Of a stretch of DNA of 17,351 bases, positions 6,249 through 15,031 are shown piece after piece. Origin of the DNA: Bacteriovoracaceae bacterium (GTDB lineage: Bacteria; Bdellovibrionota; UBA1018). The stretch lies in NCBI GenBank assembly GCA_023250755.1, contig JAHFAC010000007.1, forward strand, positions 1-17,351, in the 5' to 3' direction. The stretch's first letter is position 1, and every line of letters begins with the position of its first letter. The notes beneath the pieces were generated by a model that did not search any database, had not been told where the DNA came from, and was given only the letters and a program-made list of their open reading frames with translations. The position numbers and the translations under genes were made by a program.

Positions 6249-7967
6249 TTAAGCCATTACGTCTAAGCGACCACTTCCTGCTGTCCGACTCGTTCTGGAC
6301 TGGGGAGCCTGAGCCATTCGCATCCCACTTGGGGAATCTGAATTGCTCCACGCATGACCTTGCCCACCCTGCTCCTGACTCCTTCTATCTGAGCGATCTG
6401 AGTTTTGCCCCATCAATTGATTAAACGCTTGATGCTGCTGAAACTGAGATTGGTTCGCGTCATTTAGATTTGAACCATTCGCAGGAGAAGAAGCCGATGC
6501 CACTGAGAGCTCCACCTTGGCGAGAGTCAAATTTTGATTAGCCAAGCTTTCCTTGAGATGACTTAAACTCTCCTCAAGAACTTTCTTGGCACCCTCGTCG
6601 GATGCTTGAATCCTCAGCCCAACATCCTTGCCGTGAGTCACGACATGAAGATTGAGTTCACCCAGATTTTCTGGCTTCAGTCGAACGCGTATCTCACCGC
6701 CACCCTGGCCTGACATATCGCGGATTCGAGCACTCATGCCCAGCAACGCCTCAGTTGAGAGACGATCCTGAGCCATGGATCCTTTTACCACATGGCCAGT
6801 GACTTCTGCTTTGAGTACATCAACACGCGGCGAATTTTGCAACCGCTCTGCGAAGCTGCTGCCAGCCGATGCTATCCCATTTATTGCCAAGTTAGAATCT
6901 ACTCCAGCTCCTTGCTCCCTAGAGAACTTGGGTGAGAGTTTCGACTGAAAACCCGGCAGAGATTCCTGCTTTCCCGGAAGAGACTCCGGCTTGCCTTGTA
7001 TTTTCGTTTGATCACCTTCGATCACTTGAAAACGAGGCTCGGCATCCTCCAAAGGTTCGTCTCCAGAAATTTTAAGGGATTTTCCCTGAGAATTCTGAAG
7101 ACGCCCACTTATAGAATGAGGCGTCTGTTTACCCGTAGATATGCTTTTTAAAGTATCCACAAACTCACCCCCAGAAAGAGCTGAGTTAGGCAAAACAGGA
7201 CTCGAATCCAGGCGACGAATGAGTTCGTCAATACCACGATTTGGCACAATCTCTCGCGTTTCACTTCTTCTCATCTCCTGCTCGGTCGCTACGGTGTCAT
7301 TTCTCGCATTGAGTTTTAGAATATTTTCAACGCTCACTGGATTTGACATCCCTGTTTCACTTCCCTTCGGAGGTACCTTGTTCGCATGCTCCGGCTTGGA
7401 CTGTGCTTGAGTAGTTTCGGAAGAGAGCAACTGAACCAATGATTGTAAATTCGGGTTCTGATCCTCATCTCCTCGAAATACCCATTCCTTGCTCCAAGGC
7501 TTGGGTCCAGCGATCACTTGGGCAGCGTTCATGCTGGTAGCAGACTTCATCGTCTCAGGCGACTTTTCAGCCATTGACTCCCGAAGTGCGGAATTTCGGA
7601 GCGATTGTCGCTGATTTTCAGAGAGATATGCCTTTCCTTGCTCAAGCTGTGATATATTTTGAAGCACAGCGTGAGCTACAGGAAGATTCTTGGCGGAATC
7701 TCCTTCTTGATTCGACAATTGCACTCCTAAACTCTGTGGCTGAGCAGCTCTTTTAAACTGCTCAACCTCGGGTTGAGCAAAGCCCACTGGAGCCTCACTC
7801 CTCATTGGACCCTGCTGAGCAAGTATCGCCTGGGCAGCCGCACTTGCTTCTGATAATGTCCCCTGAAACTCGGTTTCAGCTCGGTTTTTCTGCTGCTTTT
7901 TGAGCGGCAGGTTCTCGCTGACCTGAGCGATCTGGGGCGCTGTTTGGATTGAATTGATTTGTTCCAT
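6249..7967 (-). CDS. fliK: Hook-length control protein FliK
   Basis: FliK is an exported molecular ruler that measures the hook and switches export specificity through FlhB. The 572-residue product is mostly Gln/Ser/Asn-rich and probably disordered, with the conserved Flg_hook (FliK C-terminal) domain at about 415-490: GGGEIRVRLKPENLGELNLH, then LRIQASDEGAKKVLEESLSHL. A Gln/Ser/Arg-rich tail of about 80 residues follows. The frame is open to 8018, but the ATG at 7967 is chosen because AAAGGAGGTG lies about 9 bases upstream. It is long for the family, and since FliK length affects hook length in studied species, a longer hook is possible. The first 92 bp overlap the 3' end of the MotE-like gene in another frame. 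Confidence 0.92.
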   Translation of the reverse strand: MEQINSIQTAPQIAQVSENLPLKKQQKNRAETEFQGTLSEASAAAQAILAQQGPMRSEAPVGFAQPEVEQFKRAAQPQSLGVQLSNQEGDSAKNLPVAHAVLQNISQLEQGKAYLSENQRQSLRNSALRESMAEKSPETMKSATSMNAAQVIAGPKPWSKEWVFRGDEDQNPNLQSLVQLLSSETTQAQSKPEHANKVPPKGSETGMSNPVSVENILKLNARNDTVATEQEMRRSETREIVPNRGIDELIRRLDSSPVLPNSALSGGEFVDTLKSISTGKQTPHSISGRLQNSQGKSLKISGDEPLEDAEPRFQVIEGDQTKIQGKPESLPGKQESLPGFQSKLSPKFSREQGAGVDSNLAINGIASAGSSFAERLQNSPRVDVLKAEVTGHVVKGSMAQDRLSTEALLGMSARIRDMSGQGGGEIRVRLKPENLGELNLHVVTHGKDVGLRIQASDEGAKKVLEESLSHLKESLANQNLTLAKVELSVASASSPANGSNLNDANQSQFQQHQAFNQLMGQNSDRSDRRSQEQGGQGHAWSNSDSPSGMRMAQAPQSRTSRTAGSGRLDVMA

Positions 7968-8631
7968 TTTCTTTTTCACCTCCTTTCTCGGATTTCTTTG
8001 CAGCCTCTGCTGCGCCATTCGACGCAGACTTCTTGGCCCGGGCTACTCCAGCCATTAATTCAGTGAGCCGGGTTGAATCTTCCGGCTCCATGACATTCAT
8101 CATCTTGGCAAGTTTTGTTGTAGAGATTTTCCCTGCTACTGCTTTTGCAAGGACCTCATCAATACTTACTAAAAGTTTCGCAGAAGCTTTTGGACTCATC
8201 GTTTCAAAAGTCTCAACCAGCTTTGCCACTTTTTCTTCGCCTTCTTTTTTTTGCAAGGAATGAGTTTTTTCTACTTCATCCCTCACTTGCTGTATTTTTT
8301 TGAACTCCTCTGTGAATGCTGAACGCGCAGCCTTCAACTCCGCCTCTTTTACGGAGAGTTCCTTGGCGCGTGCATCGAGTTCATCCGAGCGTTTTTTTAA
8401 ATCATCAAGCGTTAATGGATCAACCAAGCATCCTTCCGTATGCTCTTTATCAGCATGCTCCTTATCTTCATTCAAACTCTTGTTTTCTGGCTTCACCTCT
8501 TTGGAAGCTGACTCTTTTGGCTCTCCCCCGGCACTGCCCGCATCTTCGCCAGTCAAAATCAAGGCAAAAGATCCAATGAACACAGTTAAAAACAGTATTG
8601 ACCACATGGCTCTTGAGTGAATTAATCTCAT
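7876..8631 (-). CDS. MotE/YlxF-like membrane protein (MgtE_N-like domain)
   Basis: Bacterial flagellar operons often have a small protein of this kind between fliJ and fliK (YlxF in Bacillus, MotE in alphaproteobacteria). MotE-type proteins act in the periplasm as chaperones for stator protein MotC; the role here is inferred only. The 251-residue product has a membrane or signal-anchor helix at about 9-28 (MWSILFLTVFIGSFALILTG), a charged linker, and a coiled coil at about 75-135. An MgtE_N-like helical domain follows at about 134-196 (KLVETFETMSPKASAKLL, then MMNVMEPEDSTRLTELMAG). The last 50 residues are a low-complexity Lys/Ala/Asn/Glu tail. Its ATG overlaps the fliJ stop and has AGGAGGAAGG just upstream. 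The tail region overlaps the start of fliK by 92 bp. Confidence 0.8.
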   Translation of the reverse strand: MRLIHSRAMWSILFLTVFIGSFALILTGEDAGSAGGEPKESASKEVKPENKSLNEDKEHADKEHTEGCLVDPLTLDDLKKRSDELDARAKELSVKEAELKAARSAFTEEFKKIQQVRDEVEKTHSLQKKEGEEKVAKLVETFETMSPKASAKLLVSIDEVLAKAVAGKISTTKLAKMMNVMEPEDSTRLTELMAGVARAKKSASNGAAEAAKKSEKGGEKENGTNQFNPNSAPDRSGQREPAAQKAAEKPS

Positions 8632-9083
8632 AAACCTTCCTCCTGTTGGAGCCTAAATCTAGTGGTATACAGCTCATCTAATTTTTTATTTTCCTGTTTT
8701 ATAAGGTCTTTTTTGAATTCCGCATGTTCTTTTTCTCGAAGAATCTCAAGCGTCCTCGTTTGCCTTCGTGCCTGAAGAAAAGTTCGAAGCGACTTCTCTA
8801 CGGCCCTCGTCGCCCTGAGGATTGCTTGATCTGCCTGAATGATTCGCTGCTTTAATCCAACAATAAAATCGTTTTCTACTTTAAAAACGCTCGAAGGAAT
8901 TGGCTCATTACCCAAATTTTCTCTTCTAATAAGAGACTGATTAAGAGTTTCGACAAGTTTAAATTTTATTTCTTTCCCAGCAATAAGTTTTTGTTGAGCC
9001 TCAGCCAGTAAGCGCATGCACGCCAACTCTTGATTTCTTCGAACACGCTCCAGCGTAGCTAGCCTGAATTGGAATTTCTTCAT
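8628..9083 (-). CDS. fliJ: Flagellar export protein FliJ
   Basis: FliJ is the small coiled-coil stalk that sits in the FliI ATPase ring and links it to the export gate. The 151-residue product begins with the typical MKKFQFRLATLERVRRNQE and is predicted to be almost wholly helical and highly charged (for example KEHAEFKKDLIKQENKKLDEL near the C-terminus). Sequence conservation in this family is low, so the call relies on the N-terminal motif, size and position after fliI. An in-frame stop 18 bases upstream leaves ATG 9083 as the only likely start, but no good Shine-Dalgarno sequence is seen. The gene begins 91 bp after fliI and overlaps the MotE-like gene by ATGA. Confidence 0.88.
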   Translation of the reverse strand: MKKFQFRLATLERVRRNQELACMRLLAEAQQKLIAGKEIKFKLVETLNQSLIRRENLGNEPIPSSVFKVENDFIVGLKQRIIQADQAILRATRAVEKSLRTFLQARRQTRTLEILREKEHAEFKKDLIKQENKKLDELYTTRFRLQQEEGL

Positions 9084-9174
9084 CTCAAGTTTAATTTTTT
9101 CAGATACTCACATTGAAGCCTAGACTGAATGATTTTCCGGTAGGAAGGGATGGAATAGGCAAAAAAAACCTACG
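9084..9174 (-). other. fliI-fliJ intergenic gap
   Basis: This 91-bp gap is unusual within an otherwise closely packed stretch. Soon after the fliI stop the minus strand carries a T8 run (9161-9168 on the plus strand as A8), but no stable stem precedes it, so it is not a convincing intrinsic terminator. I found no clear sigma-54 or sigma-28 promoter. Confidence 0.3.
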
Positions 9175-10596
9175 CTACTTGATCACAGCCCCCGCTCCAC
9201 GTTGCTGCCCTGCATGCGTCGTCTTCTGTTGTTGACTTGTTAGGAAGGCTTCGCCCGAAAGGACAATCGCACGCATCGCGGCTAAGCTTTCATCATAGGT
9301 AGCTTTTTCATCCATGCGTTGAATCAGAAATTCTTGGATTCGGTCATGAAGCGCGATCGATACGTCTATTTTTGGGTTTGACCCGCGGGCATAGGCGCCA
9401 ATATTGAGCAATTCTTCGACTTGATCATAAAGCGAAATCCACTCACGAATTTGAGAAGCCCAACGTTGATGCTCCTTTTGAGTAACAGAAACCATGCTTC
9501 GGCTTGTACTCTGCAGAATATCAATTGCAGGAAAGTGATTTCGTTGTGCTATTTTACGTGAAAGGACAATGTGACCATCTAAAATCGCTCGCGTTGAATC
9601 GGCTATGGGATCATCCATGTCATCATTCTCTACGAGCACCGTGACCAATCCTGTAATGCTGCCCTTTCTAGGCGAAGTGCCTAATCGTTCTAATAATTTC
9701 GGCAAAGTCGCAAATACGCTGGGTGTGTAACCTTTGGAGGCAGGTGGCTCGCCCATTGCCAACCCCATCTCCCTCTGGGCCATACAAAATCGCGTAACCG
9801 AATCCATTAAAAACAAAACATCAAGTCCCTGGTCGCGAAAATATTCTGCCACAGTCGCAGCCAGAAACGCTCCTCGCATCCTAAGAAGGGGTGACTTATC
9901 TGAAGTCGCGACAATGACAACAGACCTAGCAAGCCCTTCTGGACCCAGCTCTCTTTCAATGAACTCACGGACCTCACGGCCTCGCTCGCCAATCAATGCA
10001 ACCACGTTCACGTCCGATGAAGTATGCCTTGCAAGCATTCCAAGTAGGACGGATTTTCCAACCCCAGAACCAGCCATAATCCCTACGCGTTGGCCCTTTC
10101 CACAAGTCAACAAGCCATTGACTGATCTCACGCCTAAATCTAGTGGTTCTGAAATTAGCGTTCGCTCCAAAGGATGAGAGGGCTTTTGATAAAGGGTTCG
10201 TTCCTCAAATTTTCCGCCAACAGGGGCAATCGGACCCTTTCCATCAATCGGGACACCTCGCCCATCCAAAACTCTCCCTAAAAGAGAAGAGCCTACGTGG
10301 GCAGTCGAAGTGCGTTCACGAAGAACGACAAGGCTGTCGTTATTTACGCTAGGAGCATCCTCGAACGGCATGAGAATCACGCGGCGATCTCGAAACCCGA
10401 TCACTTCTGCATCGACTCCAGCAGTGGATCTTGTGTCAGGTGTATGTAAAATTCTGCAGATGCTCCCTACTGCGGCACCTGGGAGATGGGCTTCATAAAT
10501 TAAACCGAGCGATTTTGTGATTTTCCCTGCAGAATAGTACAACAAAGCTCGAGCAAGGCGTTCATCATAGTTAGAACGATCAATTTCCCACTGCAT
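9175..10596 (-). CDS. fliI: Flagellum-specific type III export ATPase FliI
   Basis: FliI hydrolyses ATP to help unfold and deliver export substrates to the flagellar gate. The product (473 residues from ATG 10596) has the Walker A loop AGSGVGKS at 175-182, the GERGREV motif at about 203-209, and Walker B LDVLFLMD at 258-265, followed by SVTRF. It also has the type III signature GYTPSVFATLPKLLERLG at about 289-306. These place it with FliI/SctN rather than F1 beta subunits. The frame is open to a GTG at 10611, but ATG 10596 has AAGGTGG about 11 bases upstream and a more typical N-terminus; either is possible. It overlaps the fliH 3' end by 17 bp (32 bp if the GTG is used). Confidence 0.97.
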   Translation of the reverse strand: MQWEIDRSNYDERLARALLYYSAGKITKSLGLIYEAHLPGAAVGSICRILHTPDTRSTAGVDAEVIGFRDRRVILMPFEDAPSVNNDSLVVLRERTSTAHVGSSLLGRVLDGRGVPIDGKGPIAPVGGKFEERTLYQKPSHPLERTLISEPLDLGVRSVNGLLTCGKGQRVGIMAGSGVGKSVLLGMLARHTSSDVNVVALIGERGREVREFIERELGPEGLARSVVIVATSDKSPLLRMRGAFLAATVAEYFRDQGLDVLFLMDSVTRFCMAQREMGLAMGEPPASKGYTPSVFATLPKLLERLGTSPRKGSITGLVTVLVENDDMDDPIADSTRAILDGHIVLSRKIAQRNHFPAIDILQSTSRSMVSVTQKEHQRWASQIREWISLYDQVEELLNIGAYARGSNPKIDVSIALHDRIQEFLIQRMDEKATYDESLAAMRAIVLSGEAFLTSQQQKTTHAGQQRGAGAVIK

Positions 10597-11476
10597 TGGG
10601 CGTGCCCCCACCTTGCTGCGGGCTGGATTCTGTGCCAGACCTGCCCAATAAAGAATCGTAAAGTCCCTTTAACTGGGTTTCGATGCTAGCATCGATTGCA
10701 TTCCACTCAGTTTCAATAAGGCAACCTCCACGGCTCACTTGGCTTGAGGCTTCAATGCTCAGATTAGTGAGCGCCCCCAATGATTTTTCAAGGCCTTCTT
10801 TCAGCTGGCCCGCTGCCGAGAGATCCTCCTCATTAAGGCGAAGGGTGATGTTTTCGCGCACACCTACGCGCTCGATCAACTCACGAGCTAATCGAAGAAC
10901 ATATTGCTTATCGATCGAAAGTTCTCTCAATAAAATCATGCGTGCGATTCGGTAGATCAATTCTAGCAAAAAACGTTCATTAGCCTGGAATATTTCATGC
11001 TTAGCTGACTCACATTGAGAAATGAACGCCTCGAACTTCTGGAGACTTACTGCACCCTCTTCTTTAAACTTAGCAAATGCCTCATCATGACCCTTTTTAA
11101 GGCCCTCTTCATGGCCCACACTAAATGCACTCGCCTTTGCTTCTTGAGCTAACGCCTCCACACGAGCACGCACGCGCTCACCAATCACTCGCTTCTCTTC
11201 TTCTTCAATCGTAAGGGGCCCTCGTAGAATTGGATTGATCTGAAAACGCGCATCTCCCGACTTGCGGGCTGACCGATCAGGATCCGTCGCAGCAAGTGGA
11301 CCGAAACGTCTTTTTGTTGCTGCATAATCACCATGATTTTCTGTCTGGATGGCTTCAAAATTAAATTCCTGAACACTAGGTGGTCCACCTGAATCTAACT
11401 TCAACACACGAACATCCGAAGAATTTTTGGGTTCATGCTCAATATGCAGCTGGTTATTTTTAAATTTTGATTTCAT
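10580..11476 (-). CDS. fliH: Flagellar assembly protein FliH
   Basis: FliH binds and restrains FliI and docks it to FliN at the C ring. The 298-residue product has a variable charged N-terminus (1-80), a long helical/coiled-coil region (about 85-160: EEEKRVIGERVRARVEALAQ, then AFSVGHEEGLKKGHDEAFAK with the GxxxG-like spacing typical of FliH), and the C-terminal domain (about 165-280) with IYRIARMILLRELSID and VSRGGCLIETEWNAIDASIE. The RGGCLIET motif is shared with FliH/SctL and V-ATPase E-like subunits. The start ATG shares one base with the fliG stop (TGATG), implying translational coupling. It is somewhat longer than the enterobacterial protein (about 235 residues), mainly in the N-terminal part. 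Confidence 0.93.
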   Translation of the reverse strand: MKSKFKNNQLHIEHEPKNSSDVRVLKLDSGGPPSVQEFNFEAIQTENHGDYAATKRRFGPLAATDPDRSARKSGDARFQINPILRGPLTIEEEEKRVIGERVRARVEALAQEAKASAFSVGHEEGLKKGHDEAFAKFKEEGAVSLQKFEAFISQCESAKHEIFQANERFLLELIYRIARMILLRELSIDKQYVLRLARELIERVGVRENITLRLNEEDLSAAGQLKEGLEKSLGALTNLSIEASSQVSRGGCLIETEWNAIDASIETQLKGLYDSLLGRSGTESSPQQGGGTPNAVGN

Positions 11477-12489
11477 CAGACTAACGCATCCGCCTCTCCG
11501 CCACGGCTAATGATAATCTTACCTTCTGTTTCAAGCCGCTTGGCAACATTCACGATTTCCTGCTGCGCTGCCTCGACATCCGAGAGCCGAACTGGTCCCA
11601 TTGCCTCAAGATCATCCCTCAGGAGCTCCGCTGCACGCTTAGAAATATTCCTGAAGATCTTGTCCTTGATCTCTTCTGGAGCCGTCTTAAGCGCAACGAC
11701 CAATTTGTCGTTTGCAACATCCTTGAGGAGCATCTGCATCCCACGATCGTCAATAAAGACAATATCCTCGAAGACAAACATGAGTTTTCGAATTTCTTCT
11801 GCAAGCTGAGGATCCTTCTCTTCGACACGAGCCATGATATTTTGCTCGCTTGTTTTGTCCATAACATTGAGCATTTCTGCAATTGGTTGAACACCGCCCA
11901 AGTGTTGGGTATCGATCGAACCCAAAGTCGCCAGCTCTTGTTTTAAAACTTCATCTACTTGAGCAATCAGATTGGGAGAAATGAAGTCGAGATTTGAGAT
12001 CCTGAGAACCACTTCGGTTTGGATCGCCTCTGGTAATCGCTTTAAAACTTCACATTTTTTATGCGGATCCAAATGTGCCAGAACCAATGCGGTAGTTTGA
12101 GGATGCTCATTGACCAGGAAGTTAGATAGCGTTCTAGAATCCACCAACTCCAAGGCCTCAAGGGTACGGCTTCCTTCAAGTACTGAAAGTTGACCCAGAA
12201 CCGTTTTTGCACGATCCTCCCCCAAAGTAGCCAAGACGAAATCTCGGCCCTGTGCGTGGCCGAAAATAAGAGATTCTTCTTCCGCAATTTCTGTATAAAA
12301 CTCTTCAAGCACTTGCTTGACAACCGGGATCGGAACTTTGCTAATCTGCGCCATTGATCCCACCAATCGCTTAACATCATTGTCTTTCATCTTCCGGAAG
12401 ACCTGGGCAGTCACCTGGTTGCCCAAAACGTTAAGCAGAAGCGCTGATTTCTCAAGTCCAGTCAGTGATTCATAAGCATCAAATGGCAT
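11476..12489 (-). CDS. fliG: Flagellar motor switch protein FliG
   Basis: FliG is the C-ring protein that contacts the stator and carries torque. The 337-residue product has the N-terminal FliF-binding domain (about 8-105), the middle domain with the EHPQ motif at 128-131 that contacts FliM, and the C-terminal torque domain (about 200-330). That domain contains MFVFEDIVFIDDRG (237-250) and the charged helix KRAAELLRDDLEAMGP (284-299), in which the alternating charged residues used in stator contact are present. Length is normal. The ATG is preceded by AGGATGTGA. It lies 13 bp after fliF and overlaps fliH by one base. Confidence 0.98.
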   Translation of the reverse strand: MPFDAYESLTGLEKSALLLNVLGNQVTAQVFRKMKDNDVKRLVGSMAQISKVPIPVVKQVLEEFYTEIAEEESLIFGHAQGRDFVLATLGEDRAKTVLGQLSVLEGSRTLEALELVDSRTLSNFLVNEHPQTTALVLAHLDPHKKCEVLKRLPEAIQTEVVLRISNLDFISPNLIAQVDEVLKQELATLGSIDTQHLGGVQPIAEMLNVMDKTSEQNIMARVEEKDPQLAEEIRKLMFVFEDIVFIDDRGMQMLLKDVANDKLVVALKTAPEEIKDKIFRNISKRAAELLRDDLEAMGPVRLSDVEAAQQEIVNVAKRLETEGKIIISRGGEADALV

Positions 12490-12502
12490 GGCTCACATCC
12501 TG

Positions 12503-14212
12503 TTATGCTGTTTTTGTTTTACCTGAAGCAGCACTTGCTTCTTTTTCATCCTGTTTTTGTTTTCTCTTGCTTTCGTCATGGATCCAATCCTTAAGAATCA
12601 TTGCAGCCTTGTGTGGATGCGCATCCACCAGTCCAACAATCTTCTCCTTAATCATGTCACCCTCAACTTTTTCTGGGTCCACCTTATCAGGCAAAACCGG
12701 GACCACCTCTTCAAGCTCGGGCAAAGTTTCAGTTTTCTGTATTTTTTCAAGTTCTTCTATCGTTTGAGGCAAAAATGCATCTACGCTTTGGCTGGTATTC
12801 TCTGTAAACCACTTGATGAAGGGACGAACCACCAGAGCAAAGAAAAGGAGAATAATCAGCCCAACGACCAGATATACGATCATGTTTTGAATATAGGTTT
12901 TTCGTTCATTATCATTGATAATCCGCTGCGCTTCTTCAAAATCCTCATGTGTGAATTCCATGTTCCTGATTTCTAGAATATCACCGCGTTTCTTATCGAT
13001 CCCGACTGCGCTCGCAACAATGTCTTCAAACTCCTTCAATTTTTCTGGGGCCCAAGGCTCCACTTTGCTTTGAACTTTTCCGTCTTTATCTGCGGTTTTT
13101 ACGGTTTTACCATCTAGCAAAACCGCAACAGAAAGGCGCTTCGGCGTTCCAGATGGCTTCATAGTCTTACGAATAGTCTGAGGAACTTCGTAGTTAGTAA
13201 GTTCATTATTCATTTTAGTGTCAGTCTTGACGCCACCTGCTGCATTTTGATTTTGGCCAGGCGGAACATTAGTGGTTGCTCCTGCGATACCCGAAGGACC
13301 TGGGCGATTGCCCTCAAGACTTTTCGTGTCTTTTTGTACTGATCGAATTGCGCTACCCTCGGCATCAAAGATGGTTTGAGTCTCATTGACTTGTGAAAAA
13401 TCAATATCAGCGCTCACTCTCGCCACAACACGGCCATCTCCAACGATTCTGGCGAGCATCCCCTCAACTCGTTTTTCAATCTCTTGCTCGAGTTTTTGCC
13501 GAAAATCGTATTGATCCGCAGTAGCTGCCGTAAGTGGATCCCGAGTATTTTTTGAAAGTGTTTTTCCGTTAGAATCCACAATGACCACATCAGCGACATC
13601 CATGCCCTCGACTGCTCGCGCAACCAAACTCCCCATTCCATAGATCTGCTTTTCTGAGAGCGTCACTCCCGGATCCAGGTCCACAACTACCGAAGCAGTC
13701 GGTTTTTTCTGGTCTTCAACAAAAGCGCTTTTTTGTGGAAGAGCGAGGTGCACACGAGATCGCCTCACTCCTTTGATAGAGCCAATCGTGCGCATCAACT
13801 CGCCTTCAAGCGCCCTCTTTTGGTTCACCTTTTGGATAAAACTGGTTGTACCTAACGATTGCTTATCAAAAACCTCGTAACCTACAATATTGGTCTGTGG
13901 CAGCCCCAGTGACGCGAGCTCCATTCTTAATTCGAGCATATTTTCAGGTGGGACTGAAATATTTTTACCAGAAGTATCAACCTTAAAAGGGACGTGACGA
14001 TCCCGAAGAATACGAATTACGTTCGCCGATTCATCCGGGCTCATATTGCTCATGAGGGGTTGAAACGTCTTTTCTCCCGCCCAAAAAAAGAGCATCACGA
14101 TACCCGTGACGATAGCCAATCCGGTACCGCTCATCGCCAGCAACCTCGTCGGCGAAAGCCCCTTCATAAATTCAAAAATCTGTCCGAATATCTTCCTTAA
14201 AAATTCACTCAC
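12503..14212 (-). CDS. fliF: Flagellar MS-ring protein FliF
   Basis: FliF forms the inner-membrane MS ring, the base on which the motor assembles. The 569-residue product has a first membrane helix at about 24-45 (LLAMSGTGLAIVTGIVMLFF), ring-building domains (about 50-210) with the motif RALEGELMRTIGSIKGV near 130-146, a less conserved periplasmic loop, and a second membrane helix at about 444-462 (MIVYLVVGLIILLFFALVV). The cytoplasmic C-terminal tail ends in a FliG-binding segment (about 520-546, KIVGLVDAHPHKAAMILKDW). The start codon is GTG at 14212, with AGGGGA about 8 bases upstream; no nearer ATG gives the expected N-terminus. Length is normal for the family. Confidence 0.97.
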   Translation of the reverse strand: MSEFLRKIFGQIFEFMKGLSPTRLLAMSGTGLAIVTGIVMLFFWAGEKTFQPLMSNMSPDESANVIRILRDRHVPFKVDTSGKNISVPPENMLELRMELASLGLPQTNIVGYEVFDKQSLGTTSFIQKVNQKRALEGELMRTIGSIKGVRRSRVHLALPQKSAFVEDQKKPTASVVVDLDPGVTLSEKQIYGMGSLVARAVEGMDVADVVIVDSNGKTLSKNTRDPLTAATADQYDFRQKLEQEIEKRVEGMLARIVGDGRVVARVSADIDFSQVNETQTIFDAEGSAIRSVQKDTKSLEGNRPGPSGIAGATTNVPPGQNQNAAGGVKTDTKMNNELTNYEVPQTIRKTMKPSGTPKRLSVAVLLDGKTVKTADKDGKVQSKVEPWAPEKLKEFEDIVASAVGIDKKRGDILEIRNMEFTHEDFEEAQRIINDNERKTYIQNMIVYLVVGLIILLFFALVVRPFIKWFTENTSQSVDAFLPQTIEELEKIQKTETLPELEEVVPVLPDKVDPEKVEGDMIKEKIVGLVDAHPHKAAMILKDWIHDESKRKQKQDEKEASAASGKTKTA

Positions 14213-14237
14213 TTGATTGATCCCCTATTTAAGTGAA

Positions 14238-14597
14238 CTAGGCCTGCATTCTCATAATTTCTCGATACGCATCTAAAACCTTATTTCTCACCTGCATCAT
14301 CAGCTTGAGTGAGCTATCCGCCCGTTCAATGGCAAGCATGGTTTCATGGATATTTTTTGATCGACCTGAAACCAATTCCTTAATCGCCGTATCCGCCTGG
14401 GATTGGTAAAGGTTCACTTTATCGACCGAATCCCGCATAATCTCTGAGAAGCTCTTGCTCCCATCTTGAGGCGATGGCATCTCCAACCCTGACATGGCCA
14501 TCTCTCGAACCACTTTAGAACCAACAAGAGGCTCCTTAGCATCGACATCAACAAGCTTGCTTAAATTCTCAATTCGTAGCGAATCCGACATAATCAC
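14238..14597 (-). CDS. fliE: Flagellar hook-basal body protein FliE
   Basis: FliE joins the MS ring to the proximal rod and is exported early. The 119-residue product ends with the family motif: SVDKVNLYQSQADTAIKELV-type helix, MLAIERADSSLKLMMQVRNK, and VLDAYREIMRMQA. The start could be the GTG at 14597, which overlaps the flgC stop, or the ATG two codons on at 14591; an AGGTGA sequence lies very close to both and does not decide. The gene sits in the conserved flgB-flgC-fliE unit. Confidence 0.95.
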   Translation of the reverse strand: MIMSDSLRIENLSKLVDVDAKEPLVGSKVVREMAMSGLEMPSPQDGSKSFSEIMRDSVDKVNLYQSQADTAIKELVSGRSKNIHETMLAIERADSSLKLMMQVRNKVLDAYREIMRMQA

Positions 14598-15031
14598 CTA
14601 CCGATCTCAAGCGCCTTTTGCGCCATCGCTTTTGCCGCATTCATCGCTGTCACATTAGCTTCATACGATCTTTGCGCGCTAATCATATTGGCCATCTCCT
14701 CAACCACATTCACATTAGGCATTGACACATAACCCTCCGAATTAGCGTCTGGATGCGAAGGATTGTAAACCATTCGAGGTGGCTTCTGGTCTTCTGCGAT
14801 TTCTTCGACGAGGACACCTTGAACATTTTCGTCTAATTTATTTTCTAAAATTTCACCAAAACTTTCTCGATCTGTATTTGCCGTAAAAATAGGATCCTTT
14901 TTTTTATATGGCCCACCCTCGGCTGTTCGCGTAGTCTCGGCATTGGCAATATTACTGGAAATCGTGTTCATTCTTTTAGTTTGTGCGTCTAGTCCGCTCG
15001 CACTCACCCGCATTGACGAAAAAAAATCCAT
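14594..15031 (-). CDS. flgC: Flagellar proximal rod protein FlgC
   Basis: FlgC is a proximal rod subunit exported by the flagellar type III system. The 145-residue product begins with the rod family signature (MDFFSSMRVSASGLDAQTKR, then MNTISSNIANAETTR) and ends with the D0 helix (NVVEEMANMISAQRSYEANV, then AMNAAKAMAQKALEIG). Length is normal. The start shares one base with the flgB stop (TAATG), and its end overlaps fliE, so the three rod genes are probably translated in a coupled way. Confidence 0.97.
   Translation of the reverse strand: MDFFSSMRVSASGLDAQTKRMNTISSNIANAETTRTAEGGPYKKKDPIFTANTDRESFGEILENKLDENVQGVLVEEIAEDQKPPRMVYNPSHPDANSEGYVSMPNVNVVEEMANMISAQRSYEANVTAMNAAKAMAQKALEIGR

Noticed and set aside
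7968..8018. Extended FliK start at 8018
   Set aside because: AAAGGAGGTG lies within the extra segment at the right distance from ATG 7967, and the extra residues are basic and lack family resemblance.
9734..10177. A 147-codon open frame on the plus strand inside fliI
   Set aside because: It lies opposite the conserved ATPase core of fliI, has no ribosome-binding site or recognisable domain, and is Ser/Pro/Arg-rich in the manner of antisense shadows.
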